A DNA stretch of 13,361 nucleotides from CAMBDR01 sp046597185 (lineage in GTDB: Bacteria > Pseudomonadota > Gammaproteobacteria > Burkholderiales > Burkholderiaceae_D). This document shows, in pieces, positions 1-6,427 of this stretch. Numbering within the stretch: the first letter of the stretch is position 1; every line of letters begins with the position of its first letter. Location: positions 1-13,361 of the forward strand of contig JBKJLF010000791.1 in NCBI GenBank assembly GCA_046597185.1. The letters run 5' to 3'. Under the pieces are notes generated by a model. It was not told where the DNA came from and did no database searches. It worked only from the letters and a program-made list of their open reading frames with translations. The translations under genes and the position numbers were made by a program.

Positions 1-2
1 TC

Positions 3-95
3 TGGTATCCAGACATTGCCAGTTATGATGCCCTATGGGCGGTGGATCATGCGCACAGATTGGACTTAACAGACAACAATAAGCAACACGGGTGA
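3..95 (+). CDS. Possible 3' end of an unidentified gene, cut by the window start
   Basis: Frame 3 is open from the window edge to a TGA at 93-95. It gives about 30 residues rich in Trp, Tyr, Asp and His (it begins WYPDIASYDALWAVDHAHRL), a composition that looks like real protein. The other two + frames close by the same point or earlier. It would be convergent with the amidase/immunity pair on the - strand. I do not recognise the family, and a fragment this short cannot exclude a chance open frame. The 79 bases between its stop and the end of the next gene hold only a weak 5-base stem (GGTGA/TCACC, about 91-107). Confidence 0.3.
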   Translation, partial: WYPDIASYDALWAVDHAHRLDLTDNNKQHG

Positions 96-174
96 CCTGG
101 GTTCACCGAATATTTACGAAAATTTGGCAAAGCCACTCGGTTCCTTACTACACTATAAAGTAGGGGAAACAGTT

Positions 175-642
175 TCATGGATGCGCCAAGCCAAAGTATA
201 ACTTTTCATCTTTGCCCAAATTGGGGCAATAAAGCCAGTTTTCCAGTTTTTTTGTCAAAGTAAGTATATTGCCTTTTAGTACAATCCCTTGTGCCTGGTC
301 TGAACAAAGGTCGGTTTCCGTAACATGGTGCGATTCAAACCGTTTCATATATGCCTTGGGCGCAGGCGCGCCAACAATGAGAATGACGGTGCCAATTTTG
401 GGGTAAGTGTAATTACCTGTTGTTTTGTCGGCATAGCGCATAAAGCGACAAGGCGCGATCAGTGCCAATGATAGCTTGTCACTTTGATCGGCAAGACCAA
501 CTTGACATTGTAGGTCTAATTGAATGATCTGTAATTTTTTGCCCTTAATAAGCGTTTCATCGGTGATTGACTGCGCTTGTCCTGCAATCGGCAACAAACA
601 TATCAGGATTGCGAACAGAGTTACCCGATTTGCCAAAACCAT
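175..642 (-). CDS. Secreted cysteine-containing protein, probable periplasmic immunity protein (Tai-like) for the adjacent amidase
   Basis: The product is 155 aa. Its N-terminus is a clear Sec signal peptide: Arg6, a hydrophobic core at about residues 7-20, and a likely cleavage after Ala23 (GQA|QS). The mature part has four cysteines (LQCQ, APCR, DLCS, LYCP), which would allow two disulfides in the periplasm. The start ATG (642-640) has a good Shine-Dalgarno (AAGGAGAG) just upstream and lies inside the end of the amidase gene, a 22-base overlap that implies translational coupling. Tae amidases attack peptidoglycan in the periplasm, and their cognate Tai immunity proteins are small, secreted and encoded directly downstream. 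Position, size and export match that pattern, but I cannot recognise the Tai4 fold from sequence alone, so the immunity role is inferred from context. Base composition looks AT-richer than the genes that follow. Confidence 0.7.
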   Translation of the reverse strand: MVLANRVTLFAILICLLPIAGQAQSITDETLIKGKKLQIIQLDLQCQVGLADQSDKLSLALIAPCRFMRYADKTTGNYTYPKIGTVILIVGAPAPKAYMKRFESHHVTETDLCSDQAQGIVLKGNILTLTKKLENWLYCPNLGKDEKLYFGLAHP

Positions 643-1046
643 ATTTGCTCTCCTTTGGGATAGTACTCCGGGTCACCACCTTTCAGATTCATGCCATCCC
701 ACAAATCGATGTGGTCGGTCGGCCCCCACCCATTTTGAATAAAAAGTACGCCTTTTTTCCCTTGCAGGTAGGCCATGTTACTCTGAATCGATCCTTTGAA
801 CTTTTTCACGACAACCTTGGAACCAAAATGCGTGGGATTTTTTGCCAGCGCATCAGCCAATTCCTGCGCACTCAGGATATGGCCGGGTTTATGACCGCGT
901 AACGAGAGGTAAACTGCAGAGCAACGGCGAACGCCTGTAACTTTGATGTGTGATGCATCCAACGCGACGCCGAGGCGAATGGCGCACTGATTGCGAAATA
1001 ATTGGACATCACAAGGTGTGCCCGTGCCCGGGTGCGCTTGCCACAA
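621..1046 (-). CDS. Tae4-like type VI secretion amidase effector (peptidoglycan peptidase)
   Basis: The product is 141 aa from a TTG at 1046. It has the NlpC/P60-like layout of Tae4 effectors: NQCAIRL around Cys21 (nucleophile) and, after a GKKGVLFIQNGWG stretch, HIDLWDG with His112 and Asp114. Salmonella Tae4 shows the same order (a Cys in N-x-C-x-I-R, then GKKG and GH-V-T-L-W-N-G). Such enzymes cut the D-Glu/meso-DAP bond of peptidoglycan stems in rival cells after delivery by a type VI secretion system; no secretion genes are in this window. The start is uncertain. No ATG occurs in this frame, but the frame stays open upstream to a TGA at 1076-1074 and reads SINSTLFHA before the TTG. FHALWQAHPG resembles the usual start of the family, so the true N-terminus is probably longer and the start codon is either unusual or damaged. 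The stop overlaps the downstream secreted protein. Confidence 0.8.
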   Translation of the reverse strand: MWQAHPGTGTPCDVQLFRNQCAIRLGVALDASHIKVTGVRRCSAVYLSLRGHKPGHILSAQELADALAKNPTHFGSKVVVKKFKGSIQSNMAYLQGKKGVLFIQNGWGPTDHIDLWDGMNLKGGDPEYYPKGEQIWFWQIG

Positions 1047-1296
1047 TGCATGAAATAGAGTTGAATTTATTGATCAATATTTAAATAAAAGAAATTATTA
1101 GGCAAAAATAGGCTTAAATGAATTTTCATTTCAAAAAAAATCACAAAAAACCATTACCTAACTTACACAAACAATTTAAATTCCATCCTGCGGCAAACGC
1201 AGTACAATTACCCCAACGAACACGCCCACTTGAACTGCTTCATGCAGTTCACCATGCTACTATCATGAACACCCACTCACTTCCCCCAAAACCGTC
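1047..1296. other. AT-rich intergenic region between divergent genes
   Basis: This stretch separates the - strand amidase gene from the + strand DUF1345 gene and should hold both promoters. It contains a perfect 10-base palindrome ATTGATCAAT (1070-1079) and a 6-base inverted repeat AAATGA/TCATTT (1116-1131), followed on the + strand by A-runs. No convincing -35/-10 pair stands out because the DNA is so AT-rich. A short + strand open frame starting at 1118 is not a convincing gene. Confidence 0.4.
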
Positions 1297-1953
1297 ATGC
1301 GCCGCATTCGTCATTTTTTTCATCACCGCCCCAATTTAATCGGTGCCATCGTCTTGGGCATCATTGTCGGCGCTTTTACGCCGCCGGATTGGCATCCGGT
1401 AACGCGCGCGCTGACGGGTTGGAATGTTGCCGTGTGGTCTTATCTGATGCTAATGGCATGGTTGATGACTCGCAGCAGCCATGCGCAAATTTACCAGATT
1501 GCCAGCCAGGAAGATGAAAGCGCGATTGCGGTCCTGGTGATCATGTCCATCGCAGCCGTCGCCAGCGTGGCGGCTATTATTGTCGACTTGGCTGTCATCA
1601 AAGAGTTACCCATTCAACTGCGCCTGATACGTTACCTGCTCAACGCTGCCACGGTGTTTGGCTCCTGGTGCTTGGTCGCAACACTGTTCACCTTCCACTA
1701 CACCCATATGTTTTTTCGCTCTTCCGTCGAGCAGCGCGCTTTGGGGTTCCCTGGCCCGGAAAAAGAGCATAATTATTGGGATTTTCTCTATTTTTCGTTC
1801 ACCATCGCCGTGGCGGCGCAAACCTCGGATGTCACGGTCAACACCCGCGCCATGCGCAAAGCCGTGCTGGCACAATCGGTATTGAGTTTTTGGTTTAACG
1901 TGGCCGTTGTCGGCTTATCGATCAATATTGCGGCCAGTTTGGTGGGTGGCTGA
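1297..1953 (+). CDS. DUF1345 family integral membrane protein
   Basis: The product is 218 aa, a usual length for the DUF1345 family, whose function is unknown. Six hydrophobic segments can be seen at about residues 13-30, 44-58, 75-100, 114-140, 162-178 and 189-216, so it should lie in the inner membrane. The block NYWDFLYFSFTIAVAAQTSD (residues 159-178) is the most recognisable part of the family. The N-terminus is basic (MRRIRHFFHHR), which fits a cytoplasmic start under the positive-inside rule. No strong Shine-Dalgarno precedes the ATG, so the start is moderately certain. It is a single gene, convergent with the purine operon, and just beyond its stop lies a 12-base tandem duplication. 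Confidence 0.85.
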   Translation: MRRIRHFFHHRPNLIGAIVLGIIVGAFTPPDWHPVTRALTGWNVAVWSYLMLMAWLMTRSSHAQIYQIASQEDESAIAVLVIMSIAAVASVAAIIVDLAVIKELPIQLRLIRYLLNAATVFGSWCLVATLFTFHYTHMFFRSSVEQRALGFPGPEKEHNYWDFLYFSFTIAVAAQTSDVTVNTRAMRKAVLAQSVLSFWFNVAVVGLSINIAASLVGG

Positions 1954-1972
1954 CCAATTAGCTGACCAATTA
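1949..1972. repeat. Perfect 12-base tandem duplication at the end of the DUF1345 gene
   Basis: GCTGACCAATTA occurs twice without a gap. The first copy contains the TGA stop of the DUF1345 gene, so the duplication extends the 3' end without altering the protein. It is one of several short tandem duplications in this window. Confidence 0.85.
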
Positions 1973-1988
1973 TTCCATTATTGACCGC

Positions 1989-2342
1989 TTACTCGTCGTC
2001 GTTAAATTCTTCTGCCAAATCTTTCCAACCATGCTTTTTGGCAAAGGCGCAAAATTCTTCGGGCGCTTCCAGCACAATCAGTTTGCGCTCTTGCAAAACC
2101 GGGTCGCCATAGGAGAAGGGTGGCCCCTTATAGCCCAGTGTGCGCAAGCGCGCCATGATGTCGGCAATAATTTGCGCATCACGAAATTGCCCTTTGTCAA
2201 GCGCGGCGACGAAATCGACATACACGTCGATCACGCCATAGCCCTCGTCAAAAATGCGGATGGCTTTCACCTCGTGCGCACGGCCGGAGGCGTCCTTGGC
2301 CGTGAACGGGCCACTCAGTTGGATGTCGGTTGAATTATTCAT
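1989..2342 (-). CDS. Small soluble acidic protein of unknown function, downstream of purK
   Basis: The product is 117 aa. There is no signal peptide or membrane segment. The C-terminus is acidic (LAEEFNDDE) and the N-terminal half looks like mixed beta strand (EVKAIRIFDEGYGVIDVYVDF). I do not recognise a family. The ATG at 2342-2340 has a GAGG four to five bases upstream. The gene starts 49 bases after the purK stop on the same strand with no visible terminator between, so it is probably the last gene of the purE-purK transcript; whether it has a role in purine synthesis is unknown. Sustained coding character and spacing make it a credible gene. Confidence 0.7.
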   Translation of the reverse strand: MNNSTDIQLSGPFTAKDASGRAHEVKAIRIFDEGYGVIDVYVDFVAALDKGQFRDAQIIADIMARLRTLGYKGPPFSYGDPVLQERKLIVLEAPEEFCAFAKKHGWKDLAEEFNDDE

Positions 2343-2391
2343 GACCTCAGCATAGCAGTATGGCGCATTTTATGCACGCGAAACGCATCAT

Positions 2392-3651
2392 TTAATCCGG
2401 TACGGCATCAGTTTGCATTGCGGCTCGCGCCAGCTTTTCGGCTATCGCATCCAAGGTTGTGTGCGCCCGCCTCAAATCCGCATCCAGCAAATTAATATGT
2501 CCCATCTTGCGCCCGATGCGGGCCGGATGCTTACCGTACAAATGCAAGTGCGCGCCCGACAGCGCTTGCACAGCGGAAAAGTCGGGCGTGCCTTGGACCC
2601 ACAAATCGCCCATCAGATTCAACATGGCAACAGGTGATTTCAATTCTGGCGTCAGCAAAGGCAGTTGCGCCAGAGCACGCACTTGCTGTTCAAATTGGCT
2701 GACTTGGCAGGCATCAAGCGAATAATGCCCACTATTGTGTGGGCGCGGTGCCATTTCATTGACCAGCAAGCTGCCATCTCGCAAAACAAAAAACTCAAAG
2801 CACAGCACCCCCACATATTCCAGCGCCGCACTCCAATGCAAGGCCGCGCGTTGTGCGCGCTGAATCTGGGCATGACTGGCCGATGGGGCCGGCACCTGGC
2901 TGATATGCAAGATGCCCTGCCGATGTTCATTTTGGGCCACCGGATACAAGACCGTTTGCCCGTCGTCCGCACGTGCCACAATGATTGAGATTTCAAATGC
3001 CAATGGCAGCCATTGCTCCAAAACGCAAGGCTGCTCGCCCAGTTCGCGCCAGGCAGCAGGCAAATCTGCGCGGCTTGCCACGGCGATCTGGCCTTTGCCA
3101 TCATAACCAAATTGCGCGGTTTTTAGCACGCCGGGAAACATGCTGGACGCCACCGCAGCCAAATCCGCTGCTTGCCGCAAGCCCCACCATGGCACAGGCA
3201 ACACCCCACTTTGCGCTGCCTGATAATCGAAGAAAGTCTTTTCCTGAATTCGGTTTTGCGCAATCGCCAGACATTGCGCCCCCGGTGCCACCCGCGTGCG
3301 CGCCGCCAAGAATACCAGACTGGGCACGGGTACGCTTTCAAATTCGGTGGTGATGGCCTGCGCCAAATCGGCCAATTCTGCCAACGCCAGTGGGTCGTCA
3401 TAATCGGCGCAGATATGGCGATCTGCCACCGTACTGGCTGGTGAATACATTTCCGGTGCCAGCAATACCACTTTATAACCCATTTGCTGTGCGGCTTGAA
3501 TAAACATGCGCCCCAATTGGCCGCCGCCCAACAAACCCACCCAACTTCCGGGCGGCAAGGGCGCGCTTGCGCTGCTTATGCGCTCCATCGTCGTATCTAC
3601 CGTCGTCACGCCAGCCATCGCCGTGTCTGCCATCATCATCGCTTGACTCAT
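2392..3651 (-). CDS. purK: N5-carboxyaminoimidazole ribonucleotide synthetase (PurK)
   Basis: PurK converts aminoimidazole ribonucleotide, bicarbonate and ATP to N5-CAIR in cytoplasmic de novo purine synthesis. The product is 419 aa with the ATP-grasp order of the family: GGGQLGRM at 42-49 (nucleotide-binding start of the preATP-grasp fold), TTEFE at 101-105, LKTAQFGYDGKGQ at 176-188, NEMAPRPHNSGHYS at 298-311 (metal and substrate loop) and GRKMGHI at 380-386. The E. coli enzyme is about 355 aa; the excess here is mainly a low-complexity N-terminal extension (MSQAMMMADTAMAGVTTVDT and on to residue 35). The ATG chosen overlaps the purE stop as ATGA (3648-3651) and has GGTGGAG upstream, typical of translational coupling. 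Met22 is a possible internal start that would remove most of the extension. Confidence 0.97.
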   Translation of the reverse strand: MSQAMMMADTAMAGVTTVDTTMERISSASAPLPPGSWVGLLGGGQLGRMFIQAAQQMGYKVVLLAPEMYSPASTVADRHICADYDDPLALAELADLAQAITTEFESVPVPSLVFLAARTRVAPGAQCLAIAQNRIQEKTFFDYQAAQSGVLPVPWWGLRQAADLAAVASSMFPGVLKTAQFGYDGKGQIAVASRADLPAAWRELGEQPCVLEQWLPLAFEISIIVARADDGQTVLYPVAQNEHRQGILHISQVPAPSASHAQIQRAQRAALHWSAALEYVGVLCFEFFVLRDGSLLVNEMAPRPHNSGHYSLDACQVSQFEQQVRALAQLPLLTPELKSPVAMLNLMGDLWVQGTPDFSAVQALSGAHLHLYGKHPARIGRKMGHINLLDADLRRAHTTLDAIAEKLARAAMQTDAVPD

Positions 3652-4190
3652 GATGTTTGCTCCACCAAGGGCAACTGCATGGCACAGGCCGCCTCGGTTT
3701 GTGCTGCCCGAAATGCCAACAAGGCTTGCGCCAGCGCCACATCATGGCGCGCCAACATGGCCACCGCGCACAAAGCCGCATTGGCCGCACCCGCTTCACC
3801 GATCGCAAACGTGGCCACCGGAATCCCCTTGGGCATTTGCACAATCGAGAGTAAAGAATCTTCTCCACGCAAATAACGCGATGGCACCGGCACACCCAGC
3901 ACCGGCACAATGGTTTTGGCTGCCAACATGCCCGGCAAATGGGCGGCACCACCGGCCCCCGCAATAATCGCCACCAAACCGCGCGCCTGCGCCGTTTCAG
4001 CATACGCAAACATCTGATCCGGCATGCGGTGTGCCGACAATACCTGGGCCTGATGCGGCACACCAAACTGGCGCAGGATAGCCACTGCATGCTGCATCAC
4101 ATCCCAATCCGAAGCCGACCCCATCACCACGCCGACCAAGGGTGCCGGCTCACATTGACTTAATTGGCTCAATTGACTCAATTGACTCAT
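3648..4190 (-). CDS. purE: N5-carboxyaminoimidazole ribonucleotide mutase (PurE, class I)
   Basis: PurE moves the carboxylate of N5-CAIR to carbon 4 to give CAIR, directly after PurK. The family blocks are all present: MGSASDWD, the SAHRMP loop with the catalytic His, AGAGGAAHLPG, LGVPVPS, and MPKGIPVATFAIGEAGAANAA cut short here only for length. A frame start also exists at 4202 (MENGM...), but GGAG stands six bases before the second ATG at 4190, so I place the start there, giving 180 aa. The N-terminus is then MSQLSQLSQLSQ, made by a 9-base tandem repeat and absent from the conserved fold, which begins about 13 residues later. The gene overlaps purK by ATGA and lies 60 bases downstream of the sbtA stop on the same strand. 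Confidence 0.96.
   Translation of the reverse strand: MSQLSQLSQLSQCEPAPLVGVVMGSASDWDVMQHAVAILRQFGVPHQAQVLSAHRMPDQMFAYAETAQARGLVAIIAGAGGAAHLPGMLAAKTIVPVLGVPVPSRYLRGEDSLLSIVQMPKGIPVATFAIGEAGAANAALCAVAMLARHDVALAQALLAFRAAQTEAACAMQLPLVEQTS
4152..4187 (-). repeat. Four 9-base tandem units coding the purE N-terminal SQL repeat
   Basis: On the coding strand the units are AGTCAATTG twice, then AGCCAATTA and AGTCAATGT. They are in frame, so gain or loss of units changes only the length of the SQL tail before the PurE fold. Confidence 0.85.
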
Positions 4191-4232
4191 TCCATTCTCC
4201 ATTCTTGATTGATCAAATAATTGGCGCTTCGT

Positions 4233-4265
4233 GCGCCCATCATACGCCCATCATGCACCCATCAC
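4233..4265. repeat. Three 11-base tandem units at the end of sbtA
   Basis: The units read GCGCCCATCAT, ACGCCCATCAT and GCACCCATCAC on the + strand. They straddle the sbtA stop codon (4253-4251). Because 11 is not a multiple of three, a change in copy number inside the coding part would shift the sbtA C-terminus. Confidence 0.75.
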
Positions 4266-5216
4266 CCACTTTGCCACGCCCAGATACAGCGGCAAGCCGA
4301 ATAAAATATTCAAAGGAAAGGTAATCGCCAGCGACATGCCGATATACAGCGCCGGATTCGCCTCAGGAATGGCATGCCGCACCACCGCAGGCACCGCAAT
4401 ATACGAGGCACTGGCGGCCAGCGCCATCAGCAATACCGTATCGCCCAGCTTCAAATGCAACAGCCAGGCGCCAGCCAGTGCCACACTCGCATGCACCAAC
4501 GGTGCCAAAAGCGCAAACAATGGCATCGTCAACGATTGCCCCTTCAGGCCCGGCAAGCTGCGCGCCGCCAATAAGCCCATGTCCAGCAAGAAGAAAGCCA
4601 GCATGCCCTTGAACAAATCAATCGAAAATGGCCGCATCACCGCTTGCCCATGTTCACCGGTAATCCAACCAATCGCGAGCGAACCGAGCAACAGCAATTG
4701 CGCACCGTCGGTCACCGATTCGTGCAACAGTTTGCCGATGGATACATGATTCTTAGCCGCACCAGGCTGCTTTTGACGGGCATGATTGGCAAACAATACC
4801 GCCAAAATAATCGCGGGTGACTCCATCAAAGCCATGGCCGCTGCCATATGCCCACCAAACGGAATATGGTTGTTTTCCAACATTTGGCTGGCGGTAATAA
4901 AGGTTACCGCACTCACCGAACCATAGGTAGCCGCGATGGCTGCGGCATCAAACCCTGACACGAAGCGGCACAACAACCGATACGCCACCAGCGGAATCAA
5001 CAGCGCCAAAACAATAGCGCAGGCCAGCGTCACGGCCACTTCCCCGCTCACACCCGACTTGGCCAGCGCAAAGCCGCCCTTCAAACCCAGCGCCATCAAT
5101 AAATACAAGGACAAAAAACGCGAAATAGGTGCCGGAATTTCCAGATTCGACTTCAGCAGCGCGGCACCTAGCCCAAAGACGAAGAATAAAATGGCCGGAT
5201 CGAAAAAACTTTGCAT
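4251..5216 (-). CDS. sbtA: SbtA-type sodium-dependent bicarbonate transporter
   Basis: The product is 321 aa and strongly hydrophobic, with about ten membrane segments in two halves separated by a hydrophilic loop (about 145-165). Family motifs are visible: YGSVSAVTFITA at 98-109, ESPAIILAVLFA at 132-143, ASASYIAVPAVVR at 268-280 and SLAITFPLNILFGLPLY at 295-311. SbtA proteins take up bicarbonate with sodium across the inner membrane; most proteobacterial members have not been tested. The start has AGGAG six bases upstream. The cyanobacterial partner SbtB (a PII-like regulator) is not encoded next to it. It is divergent from a CbbR-like LysR gene, its likely regulator, and lies directly upstream of purE-purK, whose PurK step consumes bicarbonate. 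Confidence 0.9.
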   Translation of the reverse strand: MQSFFDPAILFFVFGLGAALLKSNLEIPAPISRFLSLYLLMALGLKGGFALAKSGVSGEVAVTLACAIVLALLIPLVAYRLLCRFVSGFDAAAIAATYGSVSAVTFITASQMLENNHIPFGGHMAAAMALMESPAIILAVLFANHARQKQPGAAKNHVSIGKLLHESVTDGAQLLLLGSLAIGWITGEHGQAVMRPFSIDLFKGMLAFFLLDMGLLAARSLPGLKGQSLTMPLFALLAPLVHASVALAGAWLLHLKLGDTVLLMALAASASYIAVPAVVRHAIPEANPALYIGMSLAITFPLNILFGLPLYLGVAKWVMGA

Positions 5217-5231
5217 GCATCACTCCTGACT

Positions 5232-5248
5232 TGAATTGCTGCGAATCA
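5232..5248. promoter_or_regulatory. Imperfect palindrome between sbtA and the LysR gene, candidate operator
   Basis: The 17-base stretch TGAATTGCTGCGAATCA is an imperfect inverted repeat centred on 5240, with outer TGA/TCA arms and inner GC pairs conserved. It lies 16-32 bases upstream of the sbtA ATG in the 93-base divergent intergenic region, where a LysR regulator would be expected to bind. The spacing does not fit the classical T-N11-A core at its centre, so the assignment is weak. Confidence 0.3.
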
Positions 5249-5309
5249 TACCTGTGAGCATTCATCGAGTAAAATCAAACATTCTGATCAATTCCATCGA
5301 TAAACATCT

Positions 5310-6209
5310 ATGCATATCACTTTTCGCCAATTAAAGGTATTTTTGGCCCTGGCCGAGCACGGCAGCATTACCGCCGCCGCCAACGCTTGCCACATCACCC
5401 AACCTACGGTATCGATGCAAATGAAATCGCTGTCCGACGCCATCGGCTTACCGCTATATGAACAAATCGGCAAGCGCCTGTTTTTGACGGCAGCGGGGGA
5501 AGTGGTGGCCGAGAGTGCGCGCCGCATGGAAGAAGAATTGGCGCATCTGGAGCAAAGCATTAACGCCATGCAGGGCCACACCAAGGGCCGTCTGCGGGTG
5601 GCGGTGGCCAGCACCGCCAAATATTTTGTGCCACGCATGCTGGGTAGTTTTTGCCAACACTACCCGGAAATTGATATCGCCTTTGAAGTCTTGAATCGGG
5701 ATGGCATCGTCAGCCGGCTCAAGCGCAATGCCGATGATTTATACATCATGTCGATTCCACCGGACGATATGGAACTGGCGCGCCACGCATTTTTGGAAAA
5801 CCCGCTGGTGGTGATTGGCCCGACCGGGCACCCACTGGCGCAACAGACGCACATTCCCCGAGCCAACCTGGCGGAGCAATTATTCATCTTGCGCGAAGCT
5901 GGTTCTGGCACGCGTCTGGCTTGCAATGCCTATCTTGCCCAATACGGCTTTCAACCCAAGGTACGGCTGGAACTGGGTAGCAATGAAGCGATCAAACAGG
6001 CGGTGGCGGGGGGGCTTGGCCTGGCCATTATTTCCAGCCACGCCCTGGCGCACGATACGGCAAGTGAAGGCTTGTGCGTGCTGGCGGTAGAAGACTTTCC
6101 GATTCATTCCAACTGGTGGATTTTGTACCCGCAGGGGAAACGATTGTCGCCGATTGCGGCGGTGTTTTTGCAGCATTTACAAACCTATAGCACCAATTAT
6201 TCAACGTAA
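5310..6209 (+). CDS. LysR-family transcriptional regulator, CbbR-like
   Basis: The product is 299 aa, a normal LysR length. An N-terminal winged helix-turn-helix spans about residues 3-62 (FRQLKVFLALAEHGSITAAA, then TQPTVSMQMKSLSDAIG). The effector-binding part begins near 95 and includes ASTAKYFVPRMLGSF and FILREAGSGTR (192-202), which is the typical signature of CbbR/CmpR-type regulators of carbon fixation and bicarbonate uptake. It is divergent from sbtA with 93 bases between the starts, the standard arrangement for a LysR regulator and its target. No strong Shine-Dalgarno precedes the ATG. I infer control of sbtA, perhaps with the purE-purK genes downstream. No RuBisCO genes are in the window. 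Confidence 0.9.
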   Translation: MHITFRQLKVFLALAEHGSITAAANACHITQPTVSMQMKSLSDAIGLPLYEQIGKRLFLTAAGEVVAESARRMEEELAHLEQSINAMQGHTKGRLRVAVASTAKYFVPRMLGSFCQHYPEIDIAFEVLNRDGIVSRLKRNADDLYIMSIPPDDMELARHAFLENPLVVIGPTGHPLAQQTHIPRANLAEQLFILREAGSGTRLACNAYLAQYGFQPKVRLELGSNEAIKQAVAGGLGLAIISSHALAHDTASEGLCVLAVEDFPIHSNWWILYPQGKRLSPIAAVFLQHLQTYSTNYST

Positions 6210-6334
6210 GCCACGTCAAAACCCTGTCAGCACACAAGCGCTCTTTCAGGGAAAGCTGTTTCATTCTTACCGCATCCCACTTGCCAATTAACACAAATTT
6301 ATTCAATATCGGCAAAATTTGATCATTCATTGTA

Positions 6335-6361
6335 TTGATTTGATCCGGCCTCAGTTAAAAT
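6335..6361 (+). promoter_or_regulatory. Weak candidate promoter for mscS
   Basis: TTGATT (6335-6340) and TAAAAT (6356-6361) resemble sigma-70 boxes, but they are only 15 bases apart, two short of the optimum. They lie just upstream of the leader hairpin of mscS. No better pair is visible in the 218-base gap between the LysR gene and mscS. Confidence 0.2.
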
Positions 6362-6363
6362 CA

Positions 6364-6392
6364 GTGCGCCCAAAGCAATGCCCAAGGCGCAC
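6364..6392 (+). repeat. Seven-base inverted repeat (stem-loop) in the mscS leader
   Basis: GTGCGCC (6364-6370) and GGCGCAC (6386-6392) are perfect reverse complements around a 15-base loop, ending 35 bases before the mscS start. No T-run follows, so it is unlikely to be a terminator. It could be an mRNA leader structure or a protein-binding site. Confidence 0.45.
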
Positions 6393-6427
6393 AATAAATC
6401 CACCAACTGAAAATGGGAGAGAAACCA

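Noticed and set aside
1118..1339. 73-aa + strand open frame before the DUF1345 gene
   Set aside because: Its composition is driven by A-rich DNA, there is no Shine-Dalgarno, and it overlaps the DUF1345 start.
3473..4090. 205-aa open frame on the - strand overlapping purE and purK
   Set aside because: It is very rich in Arg, Cys and Trp and lies in another frame of two clearly coding genes; it is a shadow of a GC-rich coding region.
4231..4749. 172-aa + strand open frame antisense to sbtA
   Set aside because: It has no family character, and the opposite strand encodes an unmistakable SbtA.
6413..6427. Upstream ATG as the mscS start
   Set aside because: The GGGAGA that best serves as Shine-Dalgarno for the ATG at 6428 would lie inside the coding sequence, and no ribosome site precedes 6413.
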